Shown: positions 1 to 7,455, counted from the stretch's first letter. The stretch is 26,081 nucleotides of DNA from Candidatus Hodarchaeota archaeon (GCA_016839665.1 JAEOTU010000316.1:1-26081); one strand, 5' to 3'. The notes: generated by a model from the letters alone, not told the origin. Program-made: numbers and translations.

Positions 1-509
1 AAGACGTCAAACCTCTCGAAAAGAGAATAAATGTTGTTTTTCAAGTCACCGAAGTTGGTGAAGAACGAGAAATAAATAAGAGATCAGGTGAGACGCATAG
101 AGTGTGCGATTTCACTGTTGCTGATGAAACTGCTTCAATAACACTAACTCTGTGGAACGAAGATATCGACGCAATAACACTTGATAAAGTCTACAAGCTT
201 AATAATGGTTTTGCTAACGTTTTTCAGAATTCTCTTAGATTATCAAAGGGTAAATTTGGATCCATCGGAGAAGATCCAACTGTATTCGATGAAGTTGACA
301 AGGAGACGAATAAATCTTCAGAACATGTAGAAGATCCTCGTCGTAGATATGGTTCACGTGGTGGCAGTTATGGCGGCGGCCGTGGTGGTGGTGGCAGTTA
401 TGGCGGCGGCCGTGGTGGTGGCGGCGGTTATGGCGGCGGTGGTGGTTATGGCGGCGGAGGCCGCGGTCGCAGTGATAATCGGAGCTCCAATAGGCGCTCA
501 CGCTGGTAA
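1..509 (+). CDS. OB-fold single-stranded nucleic acid-binding protein (RPA/SOSS-B-like) with RGG tail, 5' partial
   Basis: The reading frame (codons from base 3) is open to the left edge with no in-frame stop or clear start, so the N-terminus lies outside the window; 168 codons are visible. The first ~85 visible residues have the strand pattern of an RPA/SOSS-B type OB fold, including VCDFTVADETASITLTLWNE, the usual strand 2-3 hairpin of these proteins. An acidic linker of about 25 residues follows, then a tail of about 55 residues made of Gly, Tyr, Ser and Arg (GGGRGGGG, YGGGGGYGGGG) ending in Arg/Ser. Such proteins bind ssDNA or RNA in repair and replication, and the RGG tail is expected to add nonspecific RNA/ssDNA contacts. 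It is one OB domain as far as can be seen; more could lie upstream. Fold assignment is firm, exact substrate is inference. Confidence 0.8.
   Translation, partial: DVKPLEKRINVVFQVTEVGEEREINKRSGETHRVCDFTVADETASITLTLWNEDIDAITLDKVYKLNNGFANVFQNSLRLSKGKFGSIGEDPTVFDEVDKETNKSSEHVEDPRRRYGSRGGSYGGGRGGGGSYGGGRGGGGGYGGGGGYGGGGRGRSDNRSSNRRSRW
361..455 (+). repeat. GC-rich tandem repeat encoding the RGG/GGY tail
   Basis: Positions 361-390 and 391-420 are two identical 30-bp copies (each starts GTGGCAGTTATGGCGGCGGC), encoding a 10-residue Gly/Ser/Tyr/Arg unit. Degenerate GGCGGTTATGGC-type units continue to about 455. The tract is strongly GC-rich in an AT-rich region and probably grew by slippage or unequal crossing-over. 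Confidence 0.9.
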
Positions 510-556
510 GATCATCGAACTCGTAACTAATAACTACTTCTCCTATCCCTGAAGAC

Positions 557-630
557 TCACTTGAGTAAGAATATGACTCCGACTTGAGTGAAATTTTTCT
601 TTTCTTCTTTTTTTGTTTATTTTTTCTTTA
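557..630 (+). terminator. Probable terminator between convergent genes
   Basis: An imperfect stem (TCACTTGAGT at 557-566 against ACTTGAGTGA at 582-591, 8 of 10 paired) is followed by a long T-rich tract (594-630). It starts 48 bases after the OB-fold gene stop and lies before the convergent membrane-protein gene. Archaeal termination depends mainly on the T tract; the stem may be incidental. Confidence 0.5.
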
Positions 631-641
631 TTACAAGGATT

Positions 642-1457
642 TTATCCCTTTTCTTCATGGAATTGCTGAGCAGCAACTACTGCTTTATTGGTATCTACTT
701 TAACTCTTTTTTGAGCCCAAAAAATATCCACACCTGCTGCTAAAAGTGCAAGGATGAAAAAAAACCACACAATTGGATTTATTATTCCATTTAACAAATC
801 AACGAGCATTTTAGACCAAAGAATCATCAAAGAATATCCAAAAGAGATGAAAAGATAGCTCATTGTATCGATATACAACCAATTCTTAATCCAATTAACA
901 CCTGCAAATTCAATATATGCCCCAACAAAACAAGCAATAAACATTAAACCTAAGCTATTTGAAGCAAGAAAGGCAAAAAAAGTAAAGATTGCACGAGCAA
1001 ATAAAAAATACTGATCCCTCCGTGTCTCTCCAAATTTCCATTCAAAAAAGAAAGTAGGTATAATGAATAAAATTCCAGGTAAAAAGAAAAACTCAGGAGA
1101 AGCGAGGAGTGCTTTTCCAATGTTATAAGTAAATATTGAAACCATTCCCCACGCAAAGCCAACATACACAGAATAACCATATTCAGGATCCCAAGGATGA
1201 TATTTCCATTTTTGAGCATTCACTCCCCAATAATCAGTAACGTATCCAATAATTAGCCCTAGTAAAAAAAACAGCCATTCATCCCAGGGAGGTTCTGCAA
1301 TTACCCCATAACAGACCATATAAATGATGCCTAGTGCTAAACAAATCCAATCGTTCTGTGTTTTGTTGTTTAACCATAAAACAAACGGAACACCAGCTAA
1401 AAAGAATATTAGGTTAAATAACGGAATATAGGGGGTTAATTGTACGAAAAGAACCAT
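642..1457 (-). CDS. Polytopic membrane protein of unknown function
   Basis: 271 aa with an ATG start. About eight hydrophobic stretches of 18-22 residues span most of the length (near residues 10-28, 38-52, 60-80, 98-118, 123-140, 148-185, 200-218, 228-250), so it is an integral membrane protein with no large soluble domain; only the last ~20 residues, Lys-rich, look cytosolic. Aromatic residues are unusually frequent, and the loop GVNAQKWKYHPWDPEYGYS near residues 78-96 has Trp, His, Asp and Tyr residues that could form a functional site. I do not recognise the family. The layout is loosely like small carotenoid-cyclase-type or other tryptophan-rich membrane enzymes, but I see no diagnostic motif. 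It stands alone, convergent to the OB-fold gene and divergent from the thioredoxin gene. Confidence 0.75.
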   Translation of the reverse strand: MVLFVQLTPYIPLFNLIFFLAGVPFVLWLNNKTQNDWICLALGIIYMVCYGVIAEPPWDEWLFFLLGLIIGYVTDYWGVNAQKWKYHPWDPEYGYSVYVGFAWGMVSIFTYNIGKALLASPEFFFLPGILFIIPTFFFEWKFGETRRDQYFLFARAIFTFFAFLASNSLGLMFIACFVGAYIEFAGVNWIKNWLYIDTMSYLFISFGYSLMILWSKMLVDLLNGIINPIVWFFFILALLAAGVDIFWAQKRVKVDTNKAVVAAQQFHEEKG

Positions 1458-1574
1458 ATTTCAACAAATAATATATTGATTTATTCACTTTCTTCTTGTT
1501 TGAAAGTTCATTCATTGCCTCTTGATATCATAGGTTACGATGTAAGTAATATAGAAGATTTCTTCTTTCATAGA

Positions 1575-1600
1575 GTAGTCAATTTAAGTAGGTAGTCAAT
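1575..1600. promoter_or_regulatory. Pair of direct repeats upstream of the thioredoxin gene
   Basis: GTAGTCAAT occurs at 1575-1583 and again at 1592-1600, a 17-bp period, within the divergent intergenic region and about 75 bases before the thioredoxin start. A paired regulator site is possible, but two 9-mers in AT-rich DNA are weak evidence. Confidence 0.25.
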
Positions 1601-1673
1601 ATTTTGTCTCAGAACTATTGAAGAAGAATTCTCAAATACATTGTGTCTCTTCAATTGTGAGATGTTGAATGAT

Positions 1674-2012
1674 ATGGCCCGAATAATTGACGAAAAGGAA
1701 TTTGCAGATATTATCAAATCAAACACTCAATCGAATTCTTCCAGACCTTTGGTAGTGGATTGCTTTACTGATTGGTGTCCTCCATGTAAAGCAAGTGCAC
1801 CCATCTTCGAGAACTTTAGTCAGAAATATACAGGTGCAGATTTTGTAAAAATTAATGTGGATAAGAACCAAGGGGTAGCATCGAAATTACGAATCCAAGG
1901 GGTTCCAACTTTTGTAATAATTATTGGTAATAAACTATTTACCAAAATTGTGGGAGCCGATATGAAAAAATTGGAGAAAGAAATTAAAAAAGCCATTGAT
2001 GGCAAAAACTAA
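1674..2012 (+). CDS. Thioredoxin with CPPC active site
   Basis: 112 aa from the ATG at 1674 (residues MARIIDEKEF); an ATG at 1662 and a TTG at 1641 are in frame, but the later start gives the usual thioredoxin length. The redox motif WCPPC is at residues 34-38 instead of the usual WCGPC, and the cis-proline loop GVPTF needed for substrate docking is present. Fold order (strand, helix, strand with CxxC, helix, GVPTF, hairpin, helix) is complete, with no signal peptide or TM, so it acts in the cytosol as a disulfide reductase. The C-terminal GADMKKLEKEIKKAID resembles the final helix of standard thioredoxins. The Pro-Pro dipeptide between the cysteines should shift the redox potential; the value cannot be read from sequence. 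No thioredoxin reductase is in the window. Confidence 0.92.
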   Translation: MARIIDEKEFADIIKSNTQSNSSRPLVVDCFTDWCPPCKASAPIFENFSQKYTGADFVKINVDKNQGVASKLRIQGVPTFVIIIGNKLFTKIVGADMKKLEKEIKKAIDGKN

Positions 2013-2045
2013 CCTTTACGTTCTTAATCTCCCGTTTTATATTAA

Positions 2046-2087
2046 AAATTAACTTGGAATTCTTTCATACTTAATTCAAGTTAATTT
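2046..2087. promoter_or_regulatory. Long inverted repeat 34 bases downstream of thioredoxin
   Basis: The left arm AAATTAACTTGGAATT (2046-2061) pairs with the right arm AATTCAAGTTAATTT (2073-2087) over 15 bp with a single bulged G and an 11-base loop. It lies between thioredoxin and dnaJ, about 140 bases before the dnaJ start. No T run follows it, so it fits a dimeric regulator site or a transcript-end hairpin better than a bacterial-type terminator. Confidence 0.55.
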
Positions 2088-2225
2088 GATAAAAAGTAAA
2101 AATCATCAGAATTCCCCCTATACAAACATAGATGATAAAAAAATACAATAATTTAGACAATATATTAGATAAGTCTTGATTATTTTTGTTAAATAACTGT
2201 TTAATTCTCTGTTGAGGGCTAAGTT

Positions 2226-3125
2226 TTGGCTAAGGATTATTATAATATTCTCGGTGTTTCAAAGAACGCTTCAAATAAAGATATCAAAAAAGCATATAGG
2301 AAATTGGCCTTAAAATTTCATCCTGATCGAGCCAAAGACAGTGGTATTACTCCAGATATGGCTGAGGAGAAATTTAAAGAAATAGGAGAAGCTTATTCAG
2401 TTCTATCAGATCCTGAAAAGCGACGACAATATGATCAATTTGGCCCTGATGGCTTCGCTCGGTTTTCCCGAGGCGGTGGGGGAGGATTCAGAATGGATAT
2501 TGATCCTTTTGAAATTTTTTCACAGTTCTTTGGTGGAGGTGGATCTGATGATTTCTTCTCGTCATTTCAGACAGGCAGTTCCCCTTTTTCAGGTGGAAAA
2601 CGTCATAGAACAGCACGGCCACCCCAACGAGGTACAGATGTAAAAATCTCTCTGAAAATAAATGCATCAGAGCTTGATGGTATAACAACTAAATTGAAGA
2701 AAACTATCAATTTAAAACGAAAATATCAGGACGGGACTATCAAACAAGAGAAAATTCGAATTCCAATTCCCCCTGACATTAAAGATAAAAAAGTTTTACG
2801 AATTACTGGTAAGGGAAATCAGGGGAAATTTGGAGGAGTTGCAGGAGATTTACTTGTTGAAATATCCTTAATCGATGATATTCTAGATATACCTGTTTCC
2901 ATTTTTTTAGCAATACGAGGTTCAGACCTTACAATTAAAACACCTGATAATGAACGATTGACAGGGATTATTCCTAGTAATACCAAAGAGAATACTGTAC
3001 TAGCTTTCAAGACAGTCACTGAAAAAACCAAGAAGGTAAGAGTGAAGTATCAATATCCAATCAAATTAACAGATGACCAGAAAAACCTCTTAACACAACT
3101 AAATGAACTAGAAATACAAAAATAA
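2226..3125 (+). CDS. DnaJ/Hsp40 co-chaperone without zinc-finger domain
   Basis: 299 aa starting at TTG; a GAGGG at 2214-2218 lies seven bases upstream and [11 protein letters not shown] is the standard J-protein opening, so this start is well supported. Residues 1-70 are a J domain with HPD at 32-34, the tripeptide that stimulates Hsp70 ATPase. A Gly/Phe-rich linker with GGGGGF and [11 protein letters not shown] runs from about 80 to 125, and two beta-rich C-terminal client-binding domains from about 135 to 290. The CxxCxGxG zinc repeats of type A DnaJ are absent, so it is a type B (CbpA/DNAJB-like) protein. DnaK and GrpE are not next to it. It sits alone, convergent with the small gene at 3173, after an AT-rich leader that may carry heat-shock control. 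Confidence 0.93.
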   Translation: MAKDYYNILGVSKNASNKDIKKAYRKLALKFHPDRAKDSGITPDMAEEKFKEIGEAYSVLSDPEKRRQYDQFGPDGFARFSRGGGGGFRMDIDPFEIFSQFFGGGGSDDFFSSFQTGSSPFSGGKRHRTARPPQRGTDVKISLKINASELDGITTKLKKTINLKRKYQDGTIKQEKIRIPIPPDIKDKKVLRITGKGNQGKFGGVAGDLLVEISLIDDILDIPVSIFLAIRGSDLTIKTPDNERLTGIIPSNTKENTVLAFKTVTEKTKKVRVKYQYPIKLTDDQKNLLTQLNELEIQK

Positions 3126-3172
3126 CTGATCTTAAGGATTATATCTTTAGAACAAGGAATTAGGTCTAGTGA

Positions 3173-3484
3173 TTATTGAATTTTCACTTTATCAAGTTTT
3201 CTTTGGGCATTTATAATCGTTTTTCGACCAATCTTCATGAGTACATTCTCAAATCCTTCTTGTGTTATTTCTTTCATGGTGTATCGAAACGTTGGCTTTA
3301 AATTATGATATAATTTCTGATCCACAAATAAAAGGAGAAATTTAACATTATATTTTTGACCAAAATCAGTTGTGATCTTCCGGGTTAGAATTCCTACACC
3401 AACCCCTGAATCATCAGTTGTGCTTTGATCGCAAAGCTCCTTGATTCCAGGCCATTGATTCACTAAATCACCAATAATAGCCAA
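3173..3484 (-). CDS. Small conserved-looking protein, unknown function
   Basis: 103 aa, most likely from a TTG start (residues MAIIGDLVNQW); an in-frame stop lies nine codons further upstream, so little extension is possible. No TM or signal peptide is seen. The composition is that of a folded soluble protein: a hydrophobic strand VKFLLLFVD at its centre, flanked by basic helices, and a Lys/Arg-rich C-terminus (RKTIINAQRKLDKVKIQ). I do not recognise a family. It is convergent with dnaJ (47-base gap) and divergent from the 93-aa gene at 3718. Codon use and AT content look like the neighbours. There is a real chance that this is an orphan or spurious frame. Confidence 0.5.
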   Translation of the reverse strand: MAIIGDLVNQWPGIKELCDQSTTDDSGVGVGILTRKITTDFGQKYNVKFLLLFVDQKLYHNLKPTFRYTMKEITQEGFENVLMKIGRKTIINAQRKLDKVKIQ

Positions 3485-3704
3485 CGAAGTGACCAGATTT
3501 GACGATTTCAGTTATCTCACCAATTTTTCAAAGAAATCCAATGTATTTGTGAAAAATTATGTCCATGATTTCCTGTATTAAGAATTATGTAAATATACTA
3601 TGCTGAAATTTTATTTACAAATGCTTTTAATATAATTTTATGTGATTATTTACGGAGAATATTTTGGAAACTTCACGATAAATATGTAAATATTACAATT
3701 AGTA

Positions 3705-3708
3705 GGAG
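3705..3708 (+). promoter_or_regulatory. Shine-Dalgarno sequence for the 93-aa gene
   Basis: GGAG within AGTAGGAGAA lies nine bases before the ATG at 3718. It is one of the clearest ribosome-binding sites in the window and fixes this start. Confidence 0.7.
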
Positions 3709-3717
3709 AAAAAAACC

Positions 3718-3999
3718 ATGGTTAGACTCGTTTTTAAGAATAGAACATTTTCTGAAGGAAGAGAGGAAAATGGCGATGCTGTTTTGATATTAGATGAAGC
3801 AACACAATCAGGGAAATTAGAGTACTCTCCAGAAGCGGGTTTGATTATACGCCGAACTGCGCGCCGACAAGCTGAAAGTATTTGTAGGACAGGCTATTTA
3901 TTAGCAACAGGAAAACGTATTGGAGCAGGATTTACTCTACAAGATGATGAGGAAAAAATTGATGATCGTTTACTCCAAGAAGGGCACAAATATCGTTAA
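3718..3999 (+). CDS. Small basic protein upstream of the small GTPase, unknown function
   Basis: 93 aa from an ATG with a good Shine-Dalgarno site. The first ~35 residues look like a beta hairpin (LVFKNRTF, AVLILDEATQSGKLEYS). The middle is an Arg-rich helix, IIRRTARRQAESICRTGY, followed by LLATGKRIGAGFTL. No TM, zinc ligands or known motif; one Cys. The basic helix could contact nucleic acid or an acidic protein surface. The sequence has the even, well-folded look of a conserved archaeal protein, and I suspect it has homologues in many archaea, but I cannot name a family. The small GTPase starts 48 bases after its stop on the same strand, so co-transcription is likely and a regulatory or partner role for the GTPase is possible; that link is inference only. 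Confidence 0.75.
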   Translation: MVRLVFKNRTFSEGREENGDAVLILDEATQSGKLEYSPEAGLIIRRTARRQAESICRTGYLLATGKRIGAGFTLQDDEEKIDDRLLQEGHKYR

Positions 4000-4047
4000 C
4001 CTCATCTAACACGTATTGTTTTTTGTTCCACGACACAGGCAACCTAA

Positions 4048-4587
4048 ATGGTAACCATTACTACAAAAGTCGTTATGTGCGGAGACTTTGCGGTTGGTAA
4101 AACGACTTTTGTACAACTGTTTTTAGGAGGAGTGATCTTAGAAAAATATAAACCTACAATTGGGGTTGATATTGGACGAAAGGTCTTCGAAATTGAGCAA
4201 CGTAAAATCATATTCCAAATCTGGGATTTATCAGGACAACAGTCGTTTAAATCTATTCGACGACAATTTTATAGCCGAGCTGATGGAGCTATCTTAATTT
4301 TTGATGTTTCGCGCAGAGAAAGCTATCAAAATATTTTAAATTGGGCAGAAGAGATGTTAGAACAAACAGGTAAGATTCCCATTGTACTAGTTGCAAATAA
4401 AATCGATTTACGCGACCAATCCAGTGAATTTGTAACAATAAATGAGGGAAAGTCACTTTCAGAGCTAATTTCCAGTCAAACAGGATTAACTACACCGTTC
4501 GTTGAAGCAAGCGCAATAAAACAACAAAATAATTTAGAACCGTTTATAATGCTTGGAAAAGCAATATTAAAACGTCTTGAGGATTAA
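4048..4587 (+). CDS. Ras/Rab-like small GTPase
   Basis: 179 aa, ATG start, length typical of Ras-superfamily proteins. All G motifs are intact: G1 GDFAVGKT at 12-19; G2 threonine 37 in KPTIGVD; G3 DLSGQ at 60-64 including the catalytic Gln; G4 NKID at 117-120; G5 EASA at 153-156. It should bind and hydrolyse GTP and switch between two states. WDLSGQQ resembles the Rab/Ras WDTAGQE with Ser for Ala and Gln for Glu. The C-terminus (AILKRLED) has no cysteine, so no prenylation and no intrinsic membrane anchor. Large families of such GTPases are a hallmark of Asgard archaea, the main reason for the lineage call here. No GAP, GEF, longin or roadblock protein is beside it; the likely co-transcribed partner is the 93-aa gene. 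Confidence 0.95.
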   Translation: MVTITTKVVMCGDFAVGKTTFVQLFLGGVILEKYKPTIGVDIGRKVFEIEQRKIIFQIWDLSGQQSFKSIRRQFYSRADGAILIFDVSRRESYQNILNWAEEMLEQTGKIPIVLVANKIDLRDQSSEFVTINEGKSLSELISSQTGLTTPFVEASAIKQQNNLEPFIMLGKAILKRLED

Positions 4588-4735
4588 TTTAATTATTTAA
4601 AGTTTGAAAATACTTTTTATCATTCAATTATCGAGCGGAGTCAGTAATTTTAGCGTAATGGTTTAAAAATTTCTCTTAATGGAAAAAATATTTGAATAAA
4701 TGCAAGACACATGCGAATAACGAAAAACTGATCGT

Positions 4736-5644
4736 GTGGTGATTATTTTTCGCATTTTAGTTTTAGCAGATATTCATGGTAACATTAGAGCAACAACTAA
4801 AATACTTAAGATCATTCAAAAACAGAACTTTGACATAGATTTAGTTTTTATTGCAGGAGATCTTCCTAAAACTACACCAATTGGACTAATGCTCCAATAT
4901 ATCGTTCTCCACAGAAACTTAGCTAAAAGTGAATACACACGTTGGGTATATAAAGGAGGAGGAAGACCACAATTTGTACGAAAGCAAATAGATTCTGTTA
5001 GAAATATCATACCCTTGTTGAGTACACTAGAGGTTCCTATTGTCTATGTTCCTGGCAATGTGGATTGCTATGAAGTTCAACAATTGTTAAAAAATTGGTC
5101 AGTTTCGGAATTATATTTTTTAGACGCCAATACAATAAAACTAAAAGATTTTCTAATAATGGGTCTTGGAGGATCCCAAATATATCTAAAAAATTATGAT
5201 AAACCCTTATGCGACATGGAATTCTCCACCCAAGATTTTAAATCCCGTGTCAATTTATTATATGATGTATTCCTAAAAACAGGCCAATCTACTGTTGATT
5301 TCTTAATCACTCATGAACCACCAGCATTTCAATTTAAAACTAATAATAATTTTATAACTGGTGGCTCAACTTCAATAACAAACTTGATAAACCGCGTAAA
5401 ACCAAGAACAGCTATCTTTGGTCATTATCACGAATTTCCTCTTGTTAAAAAAGTTAAGAATACTGTTTATGTGAATCCAGGCCCACTTGCTTGTTATAAA
5501 TTTTCAATAATTGACATTAAGGAGAAATCAATTCAATCGATAGCTCTGAAGAAACTGAATCCCATAAAATACGATACTATTCATTTGATTTACAGTTCTA
5601 GAGAGGTTCAATCAGATTTCAAAGAGAAATTTAGATTTGATTAA
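4736..5644 (+). CDS. Calcineurin-like metallophosphoesterase
   Basis: 302 aa starting at GTG (a second GTG follows directly). The metal-binding motifs of the family appear in order: DIHG (12-15), GD (41-42), GNVD (107-110, where most members have GNHD/E), THEPP near 196, and GHYHE near 235, then VNPGP. These residues coordinate two metals and cleave phosphomonoester or phosphodiester bonds. Val in place of the GNH histidine removes the residue that usually protonates the leaving group, although some archaeal relatives also vary here. Between GD and GN is an insertion of about 35 residues with KGGGRPQF. It is cytosolic, with no TM. The DUF63 gene starts three bases after its stop, so the two are an operon; the substrate is unknown. 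Confidence 0.9.
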   Translation: MVIIFRILVLADIHGNIRATTKILKIIQKQNFDIDLVFIAGDLPKTTPIGLMLQYIVLHRNLAKSEYTRWVYKGGGRPQFVRKQIDSVRNIIPLLSTLEVPIVYVPGNVDCYEVQQLLKNWSVSELYFLDANTIKLKDFLIMGLGGSQIYLKNYDKPLCDMEFSTQDFKSRVNLLYDVFLKTGQSTVDFLITHEPPAFQFKTNNNFITGGSTSITNLINRVKPRTAIFGHYHEFPLVKKVKNTVYVNPGPLACYKFSIIDIKEKSIQSIALKKLNPIKYDTIHLIYSSREVQSDFKEKFRFD

Positions 5645-5647
5645 TTT

Positions 5648-6619
5648 ATGACAATTCAACAAAACCTCATTCAAGATCTACTGGAAAAATTCGTTCAGGA
5701 TTTAAAATTCCTTATTACGGATCCTATCAACTTTTTTGACACGTATTTCTTTTCTGCACCTGGATATAATCTTTATAATACTATTACGTATACCATCGTG
5801 GGTATTTTATCCATCTTACTAATAGGTAAGATAATTATAACCTTAAACAAGAGAGGAAACGAACATTGGGGAGAAGAACACTTTATTCCAGTTCAAATGG
5901 ATTCGGAGTTTTTTATATCCATCTTGCCATTTATTTTCATTGGTTCGACTCTACGTGCATTACAAGACATTGCAGATCAAAATAAAATTATCTCCCCGTA
6001 TGAGATATTTGCAGATAGACTTTTTGTTACTCCTGGTGTATATATCGTCACAATTTTCTTAACCTTAACAATTGGTATTGTGTCAATCTTTGGTTCCCAA
6101 GAATATCTTAAATCTGTTCGATATTTTTCCAATTGGCGTTTCTTATTTTTCGTTATTGGAGTAATTATTGAGAGCATCCTTATTATCCCGATCTTCTTTC
6201 TATTAACAGATTTCAACTTTATTTTCGGTGGAACTGTCATATTAATCTTGACAGGTATTTTTGGAGTAGTTTTCCATGTCCTTACAGTACATCTTTCACA
6301 GAAGTATATTCCTAACACACCGATCCGAAAAGAAGAGAAACTAGCAATGATCACACAAATGTTTGATGCGATAAACACGGTAATTGCTATTGAATTTTTT
6401 GGTTATCAAGAAAAACACTATCTTCCAGCCTTATTATTCAACACTCCTCTTGGCAGCTTACCCTTTCTGCTCATAAAGTTTATTATAGTCTGGCTATTTA
6501 TCTGGGCAGTTCGAGGAATTAAAAAAGACAATCTAGAAAGGTGGCTGCTTTGGGTGGTTTTCCTCCTTGGATTAGCAACTGGTACCAGAGACTTTCTTCG
6601 TTTAGTGACAAACACATGA
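5648..6619 (+). CDS. DUF63-family archaeal membrane protein
   Basis: 323 aa, ATG start. Recognised as DUF63 from its opening FFSAPGYNLYNTITYTIVGI, the central ILPFIFIGSTLRALQDI, RLFVTPGVYIVTIF and the motif MFDAINTVIAIEFFGY, which is the family's conserved helix with charged and aromatic residues inside the membrane. About eight or nine TM helices cover nearly the whole length; the size is slightly above the usual ~290. DUF63 is common in archaea and has no established function. It sits three bases after the metallophosphoesterase and probably shares its transcript, so a membrane lipid, phosphate or nucleotide role is conceivable. It is convergent with the KaiC-like gene (14-base gap). Confidence 0.88.
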   Translation: MTIQQNLIQDLLEKFVQDLKFLITDPINFFDTYFFSAPGYNLYNTITYTIVGILSILLIGKIIITLNKRGNEHWGEEHFIPVQMDSEFFISILPFIFIGSTLRALQDIADQNKIISPYEIFADRLFVTPGVYIVTIFLTLTIGIVSIFGSQEYLKSVRYFSNWRFLFFVIGVIIESILIIPIFFLLTDFNFIFGGTVILILTGIFGVVFHVLTVHLSQKYIPNTPIRKEEKLAMITQMFDAINTVIAIEFFGYQEKHYLPALLFNTPLGSLPFLLIKFIIVWLFIWAVRGIKKDNLERWLLWVVFLLGLATGTRDFLRLVTNT

Positions 6620-6633
6620 AAACAAAACGGGGA

Positions 6634-7416
6634 TTAAACTCGTACAGTTGTTTCTAAACGAATACCTCTTTTATCGATTGTCACTGGAACTGAAATTGGT
6701 AGAAGTGTACTCTTCCAAGATTTCTGAACTGAAAAATTTATTGAAATCTTTCCTCCACCGACCCGACCAAAAGAGATATCAAATACAAAATCCGATAAAT
6801 GTGACGCGAGTACTTCAACAGCAGGATCATGAAGATTCTTGACCATAAGTATGAAGTGGATGCCCGATCTTCGTCCCCTTACTATAAATTTCAAGGTTTC
6901 AATAGCAATACTCACACTTTCTATTGAGTTACTCCTCATGAGAGAGGATATGGAATGAATACAAGTACAAATTTGATCATGCTTAACAACCTCAGGAATG
7001 AATGCCCTGGTGAAAAAACGTAACGAATCCTGCGCATACTCCTGTCCATAATCTGTTTGACCTGGAATTGATTGTAAACCGATGACAGCTCCCTCAGCAG
7101 CTATTCTAGCAGTAAAAGCGTCCATAAATTGCCATTTCTCACCCGCAACTATGTATGGTTGCAGTTGGAAGTTATAGATTGCCATCTCCTCAACGATTTC
7201 GCCTGGTCGTCCATCATAAGACAAATAGAGGACTTTCTCAGTTGCTTTAGTTTGTAATATCTGGTACAGAATTTGTTGTGTGAATAGCTCAAATTTTGTA
7301 CCAGGTTCACCCAGTACAAGAATAACGCTTTTATTCGGAAGGCCAGGATTATCTTCTCCTCCAAGGAATAGGTCTAACGACTGAACACCTGTACGAAATA
7401 CTTGACTTGATTCCAA
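6634..7416 (-). CDS. KaiC/RadA-like RecA-superfamily protein with degenerate Walker motifs
   Basis: 260 aa. The KaiC-type layout is clear: FRTGVQSLDLFLGG at the start, a P-loop strand, VLYLSYDGRP where KaiC has the strand with its Glu pair, a Walker B strand near 149-155, and RRSGIHFILMVKNL near 182. The nucleotide-binding residues are lost, however. The P-loop GEPGTKFE (36-43) lacks one Gly and the Thr/Ser of GxPGTGKT, and the Walker B strand ends CIHS (His154 where Asp is expected). The protein probably keeps the fold but not ATPase activity, acting as a binding or scaffold subunit; paralogues of this kind are frequent in archaea. The start is TTG directly after an in-frame ATG-TAG. It diverges from the hydrolase-like gene at 7600. 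Confidence 0.85.
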   Translation of the reverse strand: MESSQVFRTGVQSLDLFLGGEDNPGLPNKSVILVLGEPGTKFELFTQQILYQILQTKATEKVLYLSYDGRPGEIVEEMAIYNFQLQPYIVAGEKWQFMDAFTARIAAEGAVIGLQSIPGQTDYGQEYAQDSLRFFTRAFIPEVVKHDQICTCIHSISSLMRSNSIESVSIAIETLKFIVRGRRSGIHFILMVKNLHDPAVEVLASHLSDFVFDISFGRVGGGKISINFSVQKSWKSTLLPISVPVTIDKRGIRLETTVRV

Positions 7417-7455
7417 CTACATTCTCACCAATATTGATTTTCTAACCATTATAAG

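Noticed and set aside
235..501. Minus-strand His/Arg-rich frame over the same repeats
   Set aside because: It is the complement of the Gly codon repeats, has no start signal, and overlaps a well-supported gene completely.
349..552. Open Ala/Val-rich frame overlapping the RGG tail on the plus strand
   Set aside because: It is the +1 reading of the GGC/GGT repeat tract; the composition is an artefact of the repeat and the OB-fold frame clearly codes.
3586..3694. Direct repeat TATGTAAATAT at 3586 and 3683 as a regulatory pair
   Set aside because: The copies are 97 bases apart, the motif is AT-only apart from one G, and chance occurrence is likely in this AT-rich spacer.
6634..7416. Circadian clock KaiC
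   Set aside because: It has one domain only, lost Walker motifs and no kaiB or kaiA nearby; it belongs to the broad archaeal RecA-like group.
7414..7422. TAG read through as pyrrolysine, giving a longer KaiC-like protein
   Set aside because: Readthrough would add only two residues (Met plus one), and TTG after the stop is a sufficient start.
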